This document shows, piece after piece, positions 29,887-41,395 of a stretch of DNA of 64,000 bases (positions within the stretch are counted from its first letter, which is position 1; the number at the start of each line of letters is the position of its first letter). This DNA comes from Pseudogymnoascus destructans (taxonomy: Eukaryota; Ascomycota; Leotiomycetes; Thelebolales; Thelebolaceae), in the NCBI RefSeq assembly GCF_001641265.1, contig NW_020167525.1:1218501-1282500 (forward strand), given 5' to 3'. A model generated the notes under the pieces. The model saw nothing but the letters and a program-made list of their open reading frames with translations. It was not told the DNA's origin and did not search any database. A program made the translations under genes and the position numbers.

Positions 29887-32132
29887 TCAAAGCACCATGA
29901 CCAGACAAGCGTTTTCAGTTTCCATCAAGTCTGAGCGAGGAAATCCTACTTCAAAACACGAAGAAAAGATAGAAATCATTATCGGATTGAGGACCTGTAC
30001 AGCACTTATTAGCCGTTAGTGTAAGAGCACTCTCTATGCTAACTTACCTCACGTATTTCACGCCATTTCTGCAACACGGATGGTGAGGTAAATGATCCAT
30101 GAGCCAGACGAGAAAGTTCGCAAGCAATAGCATCGCATTCTTCTTTCGACCATCCCTCAAACAAAACATGACCACGCCAGACAGGGGTATGTTCTTCCGT
30201 GAATATTGTAGTGCACGAAAGTAGAGCGTGATATTTCTCTGGCAGGTGGATTAGAACAAATAAAGCTACAGCTTGAGCATTAGGTATTCCAGAGAGTAGT
30301 CGCTCCATCTGCTTCAAGGAAAGTACGTTAATCCCAAGTTCGTACTTTTCATTTCGAAAGGTTATATAATCATTTCCAGGCAAAGCTCTCTCGCTCGGGT
30401 GATCTGGTTGTATTTTCGACATATAGCTAACAGCAAGGTTCAAGATGTCAGCATCGCTGTTGCCGTTGGGCAGTTTGACCGATTGCATAGTTGACAAAGA
30501 TTTGGCAACATGCTTCCACATGACAACTGCGTCTTTGTCGTTCTGAGGCGCTTTGATCGCTGTCATAGTCGGCATAGAACTGGCGGTTGCGCTCTGGGTC
30601 TCATTTAATTTTTGCGCAGTTGTCAGATCATAGTTGCTAGCTTCAGCTGCGTCTAAGTACGCAACGACGTTGCTTAAATCGTATTTTGTTTCATCAGAAA
30701 GCCCTTTATCACCCTTGCAATTTTCTATAGCAGTGCGGATAGCTTTGTAAGGGCTGTTATCTGTATGTTTTGAGGTTTCGCTACCCCCCTGGATGTAAAG
30801 TTAGCGTTATGCCCTTATGCCTTCTGAAAATGCCTTACCGCAATTACAGAATCAAAAAATGCCAAATTTGTACAAGCAGAGACCGCCTGTTTTATCCTTT
30901 CTTTGGTGTTGTTCTCTGCGTTTTGGAGGAATTGAAGGCTTTTCTGGAGAGCAGTTGCAGAGTGAGGATGCGAAATATTACAAGGGCATAAATCGAAATT
31001 CCTCTGCTGTAGTCGGGACTTGAGAGAGCTACTAATCGCAAACTAGATAGGCTATGTTAGTTATATTTGAACAGTAGGGATGAAAGGAGAATACAAACAA
31101 ACATATCTCGCCAATCAGCAGCGATCTCTCCTGCGGTTTTCTCGCCATTCGATGTTGATGTCGCCAAGGCTTTAAAGACACGGCGTTCCTCATAGCATTC
31201 CTCACAGTGTTCCTCGCAGTCTTCCTCACAGTCTTCCTCACAGTCTTCCTCACAGTCTTCCTCCTCACAGTCTTCCCCACGCCTAAATGCAAATCTGCAA
31301 AATCTCACCCACTGGGGTGATAGCAGTCTCATTCCAGGGGCTTCAAACTGCCATGCGCTATGGCAGAGCAGTTCGTGATGTTCAGGGGAAATCATATCAT
31401 GGACATTTTCAAGGGCATATTGCACATCCATATCCTTATCTTCTGTTCCCGCGCATAGCCCTGCATCCCATAACTTATGCAGAATAGCAAGACTTTGTAC
31501 AGAGTAAAATTTACTCGGAACTGCAGATATTTGTTCAGGGGCAATAATAATCCGAGGCCGTACTTCCAATTGTCTTAGCAGCTCAGTTATAATCGAGGCA
31601 TCCACTCCCAGGTCCTGGCTGTCAACACTGATCGTATCTCCATCGTTAAGAGTGTCATTTCGAGTTTTAGAGTCAGTGGTGGATGTCGCCTTTTGAACTT
31701 CTATTCTCATTTCGCAGTCTTCTATTCTCATTTCGCAGTCTGCCTTTTCAAACTTCAAAGTGATAGCTTCGTTGTCGAATTCCATCGCAGGTGTTGCGTG
31801 AGAAAGGCTGGCAGAAACGTCGTTTTGGCTATTAAGCTCTGTCTCACTGCAACGAACCTATTTTTATTAGAAACAAGTAAAGAGGATGTATCTTGGATTT
31901 AACATACTTGTGGCGTCAGCCTCGCCGCCTTATTTCTTTTGCTTATATCGTCATCACTCTTCCGCTTCGTAGGTTTCTTTGGTTTCAAATCGGCCATTTC
32001 AAAAGATGGAAACAAGAGGTTTGACGTATCTGAGTCTCCCAACACTGGGTTTTGGGTTGTGGTAGCAGAGTCTGGGTGCAACAAAATTACAGGAACAGAG
32101 CCCTCCCCGGGAGGCCTTTGCGGGAAATCCAT
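29887..32132 (-). CDS. Large orphan protein, five exons, DCEE repeat
   Basis: Reading: exons 32132-31908, 31857-31099, 31042-30839, 30788-30048 and 29994-29887, with introns of 50-56 nt bounded by GTATGT..TAG, GTTTGT..TAG, GTAAGG..CAG and GTAAGT..CAG, all in phase, about 678 aa. If the last intron is not spliced the protein ends at 30039. An internal ATG at 32000 (MADLKPKKPTKRKSDDD) is another possible start and opens with a nuclear-localisation-like basic run. Middle residues hold a DCEEDCEED array encoded by a 15-bp repeat (about 31205-31275). The C-terminal half is helical with no motif I know. Isolated ORFs over each exon support the strand. Confidence 0.6.
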
Positions 32133-32808
32133 GCCAAATATTATCAAGTGAGTTGAAAACTTCCCTCGGCGTTAGAGACAAATCAATCAGACAGGAAGAG
32201 GGGGAGGTTGCTTCTTTATAAGTCAGACGAGCATGCCGTCGTTCATATCTGCAGACGCTGACAAAACCGATTTACCATGCAGTAGTGGGAAGTAGGCCGT
32301 AAATATTGTACCACCATGTCATGATCCGAAACAAATGCCAACCCCTTGTTTCGCGCAATATGTCCGGCGTATGCACTAGCCCGGCGCGGGAAAGGGCGCC
32401 CGGGGATTCAAGACCTGGCTTGCAAAGCACCTACATAGATGAGGGGAAGCAGACAGGAAGAGCGTTGATTACAGAGGTGTGCTGCCCCGTTCCAGGGTGT
32501 GGCGCGAAGGCATGGAATAAACGAATGGAACATGTGGGGGGCGGATGCGGAGTGTGAGCGGAGGGAGGGCGGTCGAGGAAAACGAGGGGCGGCTATGTGG
32601 GTTTTCAGCCGCCTTTGGGCGGGGTTTTACTGATCCAACCTTTGAATTTCCTCTTTGGCTAATTACTTATTACCCTTCTTTACACGAAAATTTACCCAAC
32701 ATCATCACATATCGCTTCACGTACATCACACACAAAAAACACCACAACATAACAGCAAAATCATAAATTACTCCCTGCCCGACATCCGATGCTACCTTGC
32801 ACGTTCGA
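32133..32808. other. Intergenic, no supported gene
   Basis: Plus-strand ORFs here lack motifs. This is the likely promoter of the 32132 gene and the 3' flank of the 33867 gene. Confidence 0.4.
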
Positions 32809-33867
32809 TCAACAGCTATCTGCATATGAACCGTAAATACCCAGATCTTGTGAAAATCGTTCATTTTGACGAAGATTGTCGATACACTTAAAAAATGCCC
32901 GGCGGTTCTTCTGCGGTTGCCGACAGTCACCTCGGCGTCCTGGAATGGTGTAGGGTTCTAGTATCATTTCATCCTGGATTCTGAACCCACAATATATAAT
33001 TGCCATCATTCTGAATGCTGCATCAACGTCGAGATAAGTTACCGCATGGTCCAACATGCCTATGCATGTCTCGATACTAATATATTAGATATTTCAAAGA
33101 TAAATATAGATTGGTATATGCATACTGTTGAGCGCCCTCGCTAATGAACCATGCCCGCAATAAAGGACGGCTATAATCCGACTCCTTTATGCACGCATAA
33201 CAAAACGACGTTGTTTGATGAATGAGATAACTGGCAAGATCCTCTTCAGTGTCCATTTGAATTGTAAGTGTAAGACCTGTGAAGGCCTTCAAGACGTCAA
33301 ATGTACAATTTTGGTCACGGGCTAGAGGCTCGATTCTCTCTTCAAGCTTTTGCTTTAAGATAGGTTAGTATATGAACTCTAATTAGGGTTAATAGATTTA
33401 CCTTGAGCTTGTCAAAACTTAAGTCGAATTCAGCAACTTCCAGGTATTTCACCTGTATGCCATACCTATTTGCCATTCCTTGTTCCACTTGGTAGTCTCG
33501 ATTCTTGCTAAGAGCAAACTGGTGCAGGCCCCAGGGATTAAACCCTTGCTTTGCAGAAGAAAGAATAGCGCATTCAGAAAATGACAGGCTCTGCGTTACC
33601 TGCCGGAATATAGGGTCTAATTTGCCAATCAATGATTTCTCAATCAATGATTGAGAAATTTCTCGCGTCATCAAAACATCAGGCCTGAAACAAGGAATAA
33701 ATATATCAATAACGGCTACTAAAGCTTGCTTTTGATACGGCGTTAGCGTGAATTCCTATTAGATCACGAATTAGAACATGGGCTTTCGCGAGTGGTTTCT
33801 TTCTACTCACCTTGGAGCTCGTATCTGAGCTGCCTAGCATGCTAGCGCTCACGCGTTGATCAGACAT
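32809..33867 (-). CDS. Orphan 301-aa protein, four exons
   Basis: Exons 33867-33811, 33755-33402, 33352-33126 and 33076-32809 total 906 bases with no stop. The introns (55, 49 and 49 nt) start GTGAGT, GTAAAT and GTATGC and end ATAG, AAAG and TTAG. Predicted protein features: an N-terminal Ser-rich stretch, FTLTPYQKQALVAVIDIFI, a Ser/Phe-rich middle (SLSFSECAILSSAKQGFNPW) and a second helical part (LDHAVTYLDVDAAFRMMAI). No known domain. It lies 677 bp upstream, on the same strand, of another intron-rich orphan gene, with no shared motif visible. Confidence 0.55.
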
Positions 33868-34553
33868 CTTAGCCTCGGTGCTGGAGCTTGAGGAAGATGG
33901 GAATAGTGACAGAGGTAAGCAGTTCGGCTTGACTTGACGACGATGTGCGGTCGGCCGGGCTGTGGTGGTGCGGCGATGCGGGGCGTGCTGGCTTGGGTGG
34001 TGTGGGAAAGTGGACATCTGTTGGCCCCTGGTTTAGGCGGTGGTGGTTGTGAGCTCAGGTGGGCTGAGGGTGGCAGCGGGGGGTGGCAGCGTCTGCGGCG
34101 CGCGGGTGGTGGTAGTGGTGAGAGAGGAAGAGAAAAAAAGCTTCGATTGAGTCTGGGGCACATCTTTATATCAGGATTGAGAAGGCGGAGGGAGGGGTGG
34201 AGGTGGAAGAAAAGAGGGGGTCGGGGGGTTTGCAGGGGTGAGCAGCAGAAGCGTGAGAGCATCATAAAGTTTAACAGTTTCCACACGTGTAATTTAAATG
34301 AAATACGATCAATATATGAGCTAATTATTGTGATGAAGCTTCTAAACGTTACATAATGAATTACTAACGCTAAACGTATGAGTATTACACAACGGCCTGC
34401 ATTGCTCTCGGTGGCCGAAGGTACTGAGGATGGGCAGGTAGATGGTTGCTTCTCTGCGTACCTAGTCGAGTAAGGGTCACATTGCTCCCAGCAACCGAAG
34501 ATGGCAAGGAAGGTATGGCACGATGTTGCTTGCGTTCTAGAGCGACCTTGAGT
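33868..34553. other. Intergenic, G-rich and GT-rich, no gene
   Basis: A strand-asymmetric G-rich stretch (about 33930-34260) creates long ORFs on both strands. Pro/Arg/Ser-only composition marks them as spurious. A ggccgaaggtactgaggatgg-like pair of motifs occurs near 34412 and 34492. Confidence 0.45.
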
Positions 34554-35303
34554 TTATAGAGCAAAAAGCAGAGTATTGGCGTGATAATTGTATAAGTTAC
34601 TATTTGTTGATATAATCAATATTTGAGGAATTGCGATAATTGTATTACATACCAACAAGCTCGAAACAAGGTCAACTATACCCCAACGATATAAAGGTTG
34701 CGAGACCAGAGCAGCGATAATAGTGATGGCGCAGAAAACCTTGCCGAAGTTGGCAAATATATTGACTCTTGGTTGAGGAGATTGGGGCAAGTTTAGATAT
34801 ACGTAGAAAATGGTGGTATATTCTGCAATAAACGACAGCATAAGAACACTGATATCAGTTTCAAGCAACTCCTCTGAAGGTTGGCGCAGTAGTAGTATAT
34901 ACAGCTGAAACTGGAGTGCGGAACAGACGACAACAGCCAACGTCGTGAATTTTGTGCCGTCATACAGCTTCTGACATGAAATCTTTATAAGATTAGTACA
35001 GTGATTTAAAAGCAACGTGTGTCATACCTGATAGCTGGTCCCTACAATACCCATAGAACCAATGAGTATTGGTCTTGGGGTGACAAACGTATACACGATG
35101 CTCCAGATGAGGGATACTGCAAGAATGAACAATATTGCCGACATAGTTAGGAACCACCACTTTGGTGGTGGCTTGTGCCAGGGTTGGGGGGGTGTAGTTC
35201 CAGGAGGTTCGGAATTATGTTTGCCACATCTGAAGAGTAGGGCGAATTCGAGTACAGCCAAACAGATGGCAATGACCACAAATATCAGCAACTGGGTCGA
35301 CAT
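34554..35303 (-). CDS. Multi-pass membrane protein, two exons
   Basis: Exons 35303-35028 and 34982-34554. The 45-nt intron (GTATGA...AAAG) joins GTSYQ to ISCQKLYDG in phase, about 234 aa. About six hydrophobic segments are visible, starting LLIFVVIAICLAVLEFALLF, then MSAILFILAVSLIW, TTLAVVVCSALQFQLYILL, VLMLSFIAEYTTIFYV, VFCAITIIAALV and a final LLVCNTIIAIPQILII. A GTATGT inside the last segment could end the protein earlier if spliced. A Pro-rich loop (PPGTTPPQPWHKPPPKWW) follows helix 1. I suspect a fungal seven-helix-type protein of unknown role. Confidence 0.65.
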
Positions 35304-36318
35304 GTCGACGATGAAATAATGGCCGATTTAGCGAGGGCTGATTTAGGCACGAGGTGCATCCCAGTGACCGGTGTGAGCGGTGATCAGGTGTACTTGCGTG
35401 CAAAGGCTCACCGAGAAGAGAAAGTATGCAGGAAAGGTAGCGGTGAGGAATGAGGAATGAAGAGCCACACCGGTCGCTGCCGTCATCTTATACAACAGTC
35501 CGAATCGAAGCACCCGCATTCATTTGCATGGATTGAGATGGATAAACGCGCAGAACGATAGCATTGGTATGTTATAAACACACAGTGATTAATACGCCCG
35601 CTCCGAATCGAGAAATAAACCCCTTTGTAGAGAAGTCCAAAGATAGAGATATACGACAAGTCCTCTATTCCATTCAGTGGCCGCCGTCGCTGGTATTCAT
35701 TAGGAGTGATGCATTAAACTAACCAGAAAAGAATAATCCTCAATGACTCTCGGGTTCTTAGGTTTACTCCCCGCTCCTGTTTGACTGGTCATCGAACAGG
35801 ATTCATCTCAATGTGAGCAACGGTAGTTTGGGATTGGTTCGCATAGTCGGGATTGCGAGACCCAAGACAGGCATTGCTGGTAGTTTCCAGACTAACTGCT
35901 TACGAGTCACTAAGGAGCTGCTCGCTTAGAAAAATGCTATTTTTCTAAGCGAGCATCGACACTTCTTTCTTATTGGTCGTAGTAGTGCCTCAATTCTTAA
36001 CCCACTTACCAAGATCGTCTTAGCTCGAAACCTCGTTCGAAGTTCAGCCTGTCCCCCTCCCCGCCATTCTATTACCTCAAACCAACGATCCTTCATCAAG
36101 TACCCCTATGCGGTAAGCCGATCCGTGATATAGTTTCGGCTCAGACCGCGGTTGGCTTCCCGCTTTGGAAAATGGCATCTTCCTAAGCGAGTCGATGTGG
36201 AGCTTGATGTGTCTCGATCGGACCTGTCAGCTGCTCGCTTAGACAAATGACCAAGGCAGTGCAGTTGTGAGTATTTTACATCTGTCCTTCACGAAGTGCA
36301 TCCATCTGTCCTTCACGA
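35304..36318. other. Long intergenic stretch with a hairpin and related motifs
   Basis: No ORF of note. It contains the 35919-35955 hairpin and further copies of its GCTGCTCGCTTAGA motif at about 36228 and (inverted, CCTAAGCGAG) at about 36181. The sequence CATCTGTCCTTCACGAA is directly repeated near 36280 and 36303. Confidence 0.5.
35919..35955. repeat. Perfect 17-bp inverted repeat with GCT loop
   Basis: TGCTCGCTTAGAAAAAT at 35919-35935 and its exact complement at 35939-35955. Related half-sites lie within the next 300 bp. Confidence 0.88.
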
Positions 36319-38092
36319 ATGCATCAAAAAGAAAGGACGTCGAGAACAATGGACCTTAGACTGTTTGCATATATTGAGAAGTTAAAGAACGAAAATGAGT
36401 TTTTGGTTCGCCACCATCGCCAATGCTCTCTTGGAGATCGTCACTTTACTCAACCCAATTATGTACAAGAGGGTTTTACACACGACCGAGAAGCAGTTTT
36501 GACCGTCCGCCCACCATCGCAGTCGCATCCACATCATCCGCCAGACTTGTCTTATCCTCCTCTACTGCAGTTACCTCTTCCTCACCCGCCGCAGTTACCT
36601 CTTCCTCACCCGCCGCAGTTACCTCTTCCTCACCCGCCGCAGTTACCTCTTCCTCACCCGCCGCAGTTACCTCTTCCTCACCCGCCGCAGTTACCTCTTC
36701 CTCACCCGCCGCAGTTACCTCACCCCATTCCATCGAAGTCACCTGATTCCCTTCAACCAACTCGTCACCCGAAATCAATTCGTCGCCCAAAGAAGAAATT
36801 GTGGGAGAAGTATGGAGACGATCTGCGCTGGCATGAGGGAGACAACCAGGCTCGGATGGTGGAAGACAACCAGGTTCGAATAGTGGAAGACAACCAGGTT
36901 CAGGTGGTGGAAGACAACCAGGTTCGAATAGTGGAAGACAACCAGGTTCAGGTGGTGGAAGACAACCAGGTTCGAATAGTGGAAGACAACCAGGTTCAGG
37001 TGGTGGAAGACAGCCAGGTTCGAATAGTGGAAGACAACCAGGTTCAGGTGGTGGAAGACAACCAGGTTCGAATAGTGGAAGACAACCAGGTTCAGGTGGT
37101 GGAAGACAGCCAGGTTCGAATAGTGGAAGACAACCAGGTTCAGGTGGTGGAAGACAACCAGGTTCGAATAGTGGAAGACAACCAGGTTCAGGTGGTGGAA
37201 GACAGCCAGGTTCGAATAGTGGAAGACAACCAGGCTCGGAATAACGAAGACTTTGGAAACAATGATGGCGGCCTCAACGAGCGTATCAAGCTAATACTCC
37301 GAGGAATATCGCTTGCGGATGCACAAGACCCTCTAGAGACGCTGAGACAGTGCTCGAAAGAACTCGGTAACACTAAACCACAAAACCCTCTAGAGCTAAT
37401 AAAAAACTACAGCATTATCAGTAACCACACAAAACGTCTCGCTGAGCGTGCAAGAAAGGTACACGCCTTCCAGGAGCTTATCTTTGTCTCGGCGTGTGAA
37501 GTCTTACTCAAGAACGGGTACAAACTCGAAGTTATTGATGAATTGATGAAGCTGTGCATTTCCGACTCAAGCACTAAAAATCTAGAGCGTTTAAGGGGGG
37601 GAGCACGATGGTTTTGTAGCCTAGTTTCCTCACGGAACGCTGCATGGGAGCACCGAATAACGGAGCACTTATTTAACTGTGAGTTAAGTGAGACCTACCT
37701 TCCTAAGAGGAGCTTTAACGAATTTGTCAAGGTGCCCTATCCGTGTCCCAGTACAGCATTTTGTATAGTAATGCGAAAAAGTCAACACCATATGTCTTGA
37801 AGCACTTGGAAGGAATACCTGCAACAGGAGGTCAGGATGACGTCGTCGACGCGGAAAGGGTCAATAACTTCACGGGACCGACCGCAGGAGGCCAGGATGT
37901 CAACGGACAGGCTCAGGTCCGCCGAAATGAGGCTAGCGACGCGGCGGGAGGCATTCACGACTCGGAGCTATCGAGCGACTTTATATACATGTGTATGCCG
38001 ATTTTTGTCCAAGCTGTGCTTGGTAAAAGATTCTCGTACGTAAATCCCAAGCCTCTCTTGTCACTGACTAATTTGGCAACGCAGGCTACTTA
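36319..38092 (+). CDS. Repeat-rich orphan protein with two different 24-bp arrays
   Basis: Starts at ATG 36319 (MHQKERTSRTMDLRLFAYIE). It carries a proline array (LPLPHPPQ, six units, 36570-36713), then an acidic array of about 16 VEDNQVRI/VEDNQVQV octamers (36842-37235), then a helical C-terminal domain (IKLILRGISLADAQDPLETL...KRLAERARKVHAFQELIF). The first frame stops at 37800. A likely intron near 37683-37756 shifts into the frame SILYSNAKKSTPYVLKHLEG, and a second (38040-38084, GTAAAT...CGCAG) precedes the stop TAA at 38090-38092. The exact junction near 37.7 kb is unsure. No known domain. Confidence 0.55.
36570..36713. repeat. 24-bp coding minisatellite, 6 copies
   Basis: Near-perfect TTACCTCTTCCTCACCCGCC-type units encoding LPLPHPPQ. 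The very low divergence means a recent expansion. Confidence 0.92.
36842..37235. repeat. 24-bp coding minisatellite, about 16 copies, higher-order 48/96 bp
   Basis: Units GTGGAAGACAACCAGGTTCR alternate between the RI and QV versions, giving a 48-bp pair. VEDSQ variants recur at regular spacing, giving a 96-bp super-unit. Confidence 0.92.
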
Positions 38093-38139
38093 ACATCAGT
38101 AAAGCTCTGACATTTGGCGAACACTACCATACTATTGAA

Positions 38140-39006
38140 ATGGAAGATCGCAACCCTTACATCACAAAGAAAATGGAATGGCTTTTCGATAAGTACGTTT
38201 CAATCCGGGATGAAGCAAGCCCGGAGCCTCGAAAAGGGAAACGCAAACGCACGAGGAATGATTCGAGTTTGAAGGGTAAATCCAAGGGTTTCCGGCAAGC
38301 CGTACATAGGGAGTCGTCGGCTCGAGAACCACTCGCTTCAATCGAGCCTATCTGCAATAACGCGATACCATTTGCAAATCAGCATGAAATGGAGGGAGGT
38401 GATAGCCACCATACAATTTGGGACCCTTCCTCTACAGAGGCGCCATTGGGGCCAGAACGCATAGCGGTGCACAACCTGGTTTCTGGTTGTCCTTCACCTG
38501 ATGGCTCCGTGATATCAGCCCTCCCGTCGATGAGCAGCGAAGTTGACTGCCGCGATGACGAGCCTGGTGTTGCAGTTGGCAATGACTCCAATCAAGGCTC
38601 TAATCAGTTTGGGTGCGTGGAATATGGCCAACTCGATGCATCACAACAGCTGTGCGGAACAGTTGACGCACCCATTCTGTTCCCTAACAACAATCCTAAC
38701 ACGCTAAATGCTGGAAACGATCAATTGAATAACGGCGACACATATGGCTTAAACACTTCTGCTGTCGATTACAACCCTCATAACCTTGCCACCTTTGCCT
38801 TCGACTACAACAACCCTCATAACCTTGCCACCTTTGCCTTCGACTTTAACAACCCTCAGGACCTTGCCACCTCTGCCTTCAACTACAACAACCCTCATAA
38901 CCTTGCCACCTCTGCCTTCGACTACGACAACCCTCAAGACCTTGCCACCTTTGCCTCCAACTACAACACCGCTTACAATCAGCCGCAGTCCTGCCCGCCA
39001 CATTAG
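38140..39006 (+). CDS. Orphan protein with NPHNLATFAFDYN repeats, 288 aa
   Basis: Starts at ATG 38140. N-terminal basic stretch (RKGKRKRTRNDSSLKGKSK) looks like a nuclear localisation signal. The centre is polar and unstructured. The C-terminus has five 15-residue units of the type DYNNPHNLATFAF (38766-38990) with Phe/Tyr spaced in an Asn/Ser background, a low-complexity composition of the kind seen in phase-separating or activation domains. It starts 48 bp after the stop of the 36319 gene on the same strand, so the two may be one transcription unit or exons of one gene. No family recognised. Confidence 0.5.
   Translation: MEDRNPYITKKMEWLFDKYVSIRDEASPEPRKGKRKRTRNDSSLKGKSKGFRQAVHRESSAREPLASIEPICNNAIPFANQHEMEGGDSHHTIWDPSSTEAPLGPERIAVHNLVSGCPSPDGSVISALPSMSSEVDCRDDEPGVAVGNDSNQGSNQFGCVEYGQLDASQQLCGTVDAPILFPNNNPNTLNAGNDQLNNGDTYGLNTSAVDYNPHNLATFAFDYNNPHNLATFAFDFNNPQDLATSAFNYNNPHNLATSAFDYDNPQDLATFASNYNTAYNQPQSCPPH
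38766..38990. repeat. 45-bp coding tandem repeat, 5 copies
   Basis: CAACCCTCATAACCTTGCCA-type units, diverged at a few positions (Asn/Asp, Ser/Phe changes). Confidence 0.88.
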
Positions 39007-39013
39007 TACATAA

Positions 39014-39546
39014 CTACTCGAGTACGAATAGCAAGTCCAATTTTGGACTGACCATTACCGCAGTGGTCATGTAGGTGATTTCGCCGGGAACTAATGGGCG
39101 TCCATCAACAGTCGGACGGTATCCGTCTTCAACTCGAATAGGTATAATATATGCAGAGCCTTCGGAATTGTAGAATTGTTGAGATTTTGGCCCGGGGATC
39201 CTGACAACAGAGTATCGCTATTTTAGAAGTCAGAAGCAATATATAGTATGCATTGTATGGATTTTACCTTGTTGAGGAGACCTAATTCAGTGAGGAGAGA
39301 ATTCATTTTCTCGCTCAGCTGTGAATGTACCAAATTTTCCAACTCTCGTGCATTGCGAGCAAATTCTAGCGTAGATAGCCAGTCCGCCAGTGGTTCCAAC
39401 AGATCTACGGCCTCATTGCTCAGCTTGGTCTGCTGAAGATGTGATGTTCCTAGCCCTGGTATAGACATCGTGAAAACTGTAGAGGTGTCCCCGTAAATGT
39501 CGTAATATCTCGGTATCGAGGTGGGATGTTCGAAACGTAACCCCAC
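39014..39546 (-). CDS. Orphan protein, C-terminal exons
   Basis: Exon 39546-39268 (MGLRFEHPTSIPRYYDIYGD...LTELGLLNK) and exon 39217-39014 (RYSVVRIPGPKSQQFYNSEG...LDLLFVLE, stop TAG), joined by a 50-nt intron GTAAAA...AATAG in phase. A further minus-strand frame at 39546-39815 (MKLARYCRYHGSLCQRVHIAQ) abuts in a different phase and may be an upstream exon or be broken. Convergent with the 38140 gene: only 7 bp separate the two stop codons. No known domain. Confidence 0.45.
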
Positions 39547-39815
39547 TAATGATTTCTGTTATGGCGGTTCACGCTTTCCAGCCAAGGTCGCAAGTGCTGT
39601 TGTAAAACTTGACTTATGGGCATGAGTGGACGTTCCTTTTGCGCAATATGAACTCGCTGGCAAAGGCTTCCGTGATATCTACAGTATCTTGCAAGCTTCA
39701 TCAGTCGTGATGATCTGATGGAATCTGCGGTGTCATAAGGTAGCCGAAGCGCTTGGGCAGAAAACGCTTGTTGCCTGATATGGCCCCTGTTCCTACGTTG
39801 TGGCCTTAGGCGCAA

Positions 39816-41395
39816 ATATTATCCGTGTTTCATTCCCACGCCGATATTAACCACCAAGGTTCCAGTACCTAGTTCGCATATTTTCGGGCAAAGCTGGTTG
39901 CCGCGGTGGGGTTGCTGTGTCAGGCGACCGGACGAAACGTGCAAACACAAATCCACATGGAAATTACTTTATGACTTGATCCGCATCAAAGTGGAACTAA
40001 AATATGCATACTATGTAATTGACTCAGCAACATTGTACGCCGTCGGTGGGCAGGAGAGCTCTGAAGTTTGGCCGAAATTTACCAGTGGTCGCAATGTGAC
40101 ACTCACTGCAACCTCGTTGGCTTGGTCAAAATGCACTCACAGCTCATGCGAAGCAACAAGGCTACCCGTCCATCCCATGTTCGGAGAGTTGGTGATAAAC
40201 CCCCACTGGATTATATATAAGGCGGCTCCCCATGAAAGTATCCGTTCTCCTCTGTCAACAGTCATAGCTTAGTCATAGCTGGCCCGTTGGATTTGATGCT
40301 ATCACCGGTATGTTTTCCCTGTTTTGCGCAATTCTATTTGTTTACTTTTTAGTTCTTCGTTATTCTGAATTCAGTGTCCCTGGTCATGGCCATCTACGGC
40401 AGATCAAACACACAGGTGAGTTGAAGCTATTGGCCAAGTATTATTCCTATTTTTCCTCTGTCTTATTTAACTGTTTCAAGCTTGCTTTTGTTCTGTCTTT
40501 TCTCGCTCTTGCCAACACTCTCTGTTTTCCTCATTTTCCGTTTGATGCGAATCAAACGGCCTTCGATCAAGTTCGCTTTAGCAGACTTGATAGCCCAGTT
40601 CAGGTAAGTCCGCTTTATCTTGTGTTTTCTCCTTTTCTTTACTTCCGTTGATCAACCAACAATGCTCAACAGAGCTGGCTTTTCGCAGCTCTGCACGGTT
40701 TGTCCCTTGCTCCTCCCCGCCCCTCTCTTGTTTACAGCTGCTAGCGCCATGATTGCCCACAGGAATCTCATGTTCTTACTGCCGGGCGGACCCTGAGCTT
40801 CTCGACGCTCTTACGAAGCTTTACACACCGAATATCTCGAACGAAACTTGGAATCCTCGATGCACAAATGCCAGCGGAACACACCAAAGGATACACTAGA
40901 TGATAAGACCTAGCGAAGGTCTTGAAAGAGCTTGGAATACAACTTGGCCTGGGGTAATTCGGGATGTGAAGGGGGCGGGGGTTCTGGAGTCGTCCGTTGC
41001 CGCTGGCCAAACGGGGAATTACGACATTGGCAAGGGGCGGGGGCAGAATGGGGGGTGAGGGGGTGGTAGATATCTGTATGTAGTAATAATAAGAGTCTCA
41101 TCTTGATTGCCGGTCTTTTGCCTCGTGAGCTGTCTTCTTGGCGTGACTGTTTTTACTCAGGACCTTCTGCACACTGTCATGGGCCAGTTATGTCTCTCCC
41201 TTGGTTCTAGATCAAAGCAAGCATACAGTCTGCGCGCAACAACAGAACTAGTGATATATCCTTCAGTCTTGACAGCTTACTCAACACAACGTACTTTTAC
41301 GCACCTCACCTACTTTTTGTATAGGTCATCAGAACTCTACAGCGGCAAGTGTTTACATCGAAATAATATTGCTTTAACTAACAGGATTAGCAAAG
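39816..41395. other. No supported gene
   Basis: ORFs at 39898-40272, 40310-40651 and 40768-41010 show no motif and overlap on both strands. ORF 41107-41523 overlaps the 41396 micro-ORF in another frame and is rejected. TATA-like ATTATATATAAG occurs near 40209. Confidence 0.4.

Noticed and set aside
36476..36790. Alternative-frame ORFs over the proline repeat
   Set aside because: The 24-bp unit is open in several frames; only the main frame continues into non-repeat protein sequence.
36842..37235. CRISPR-like array
   Set aside because: Repeats are contiguous 24-bp coding units without spacers, in a fungal genome.
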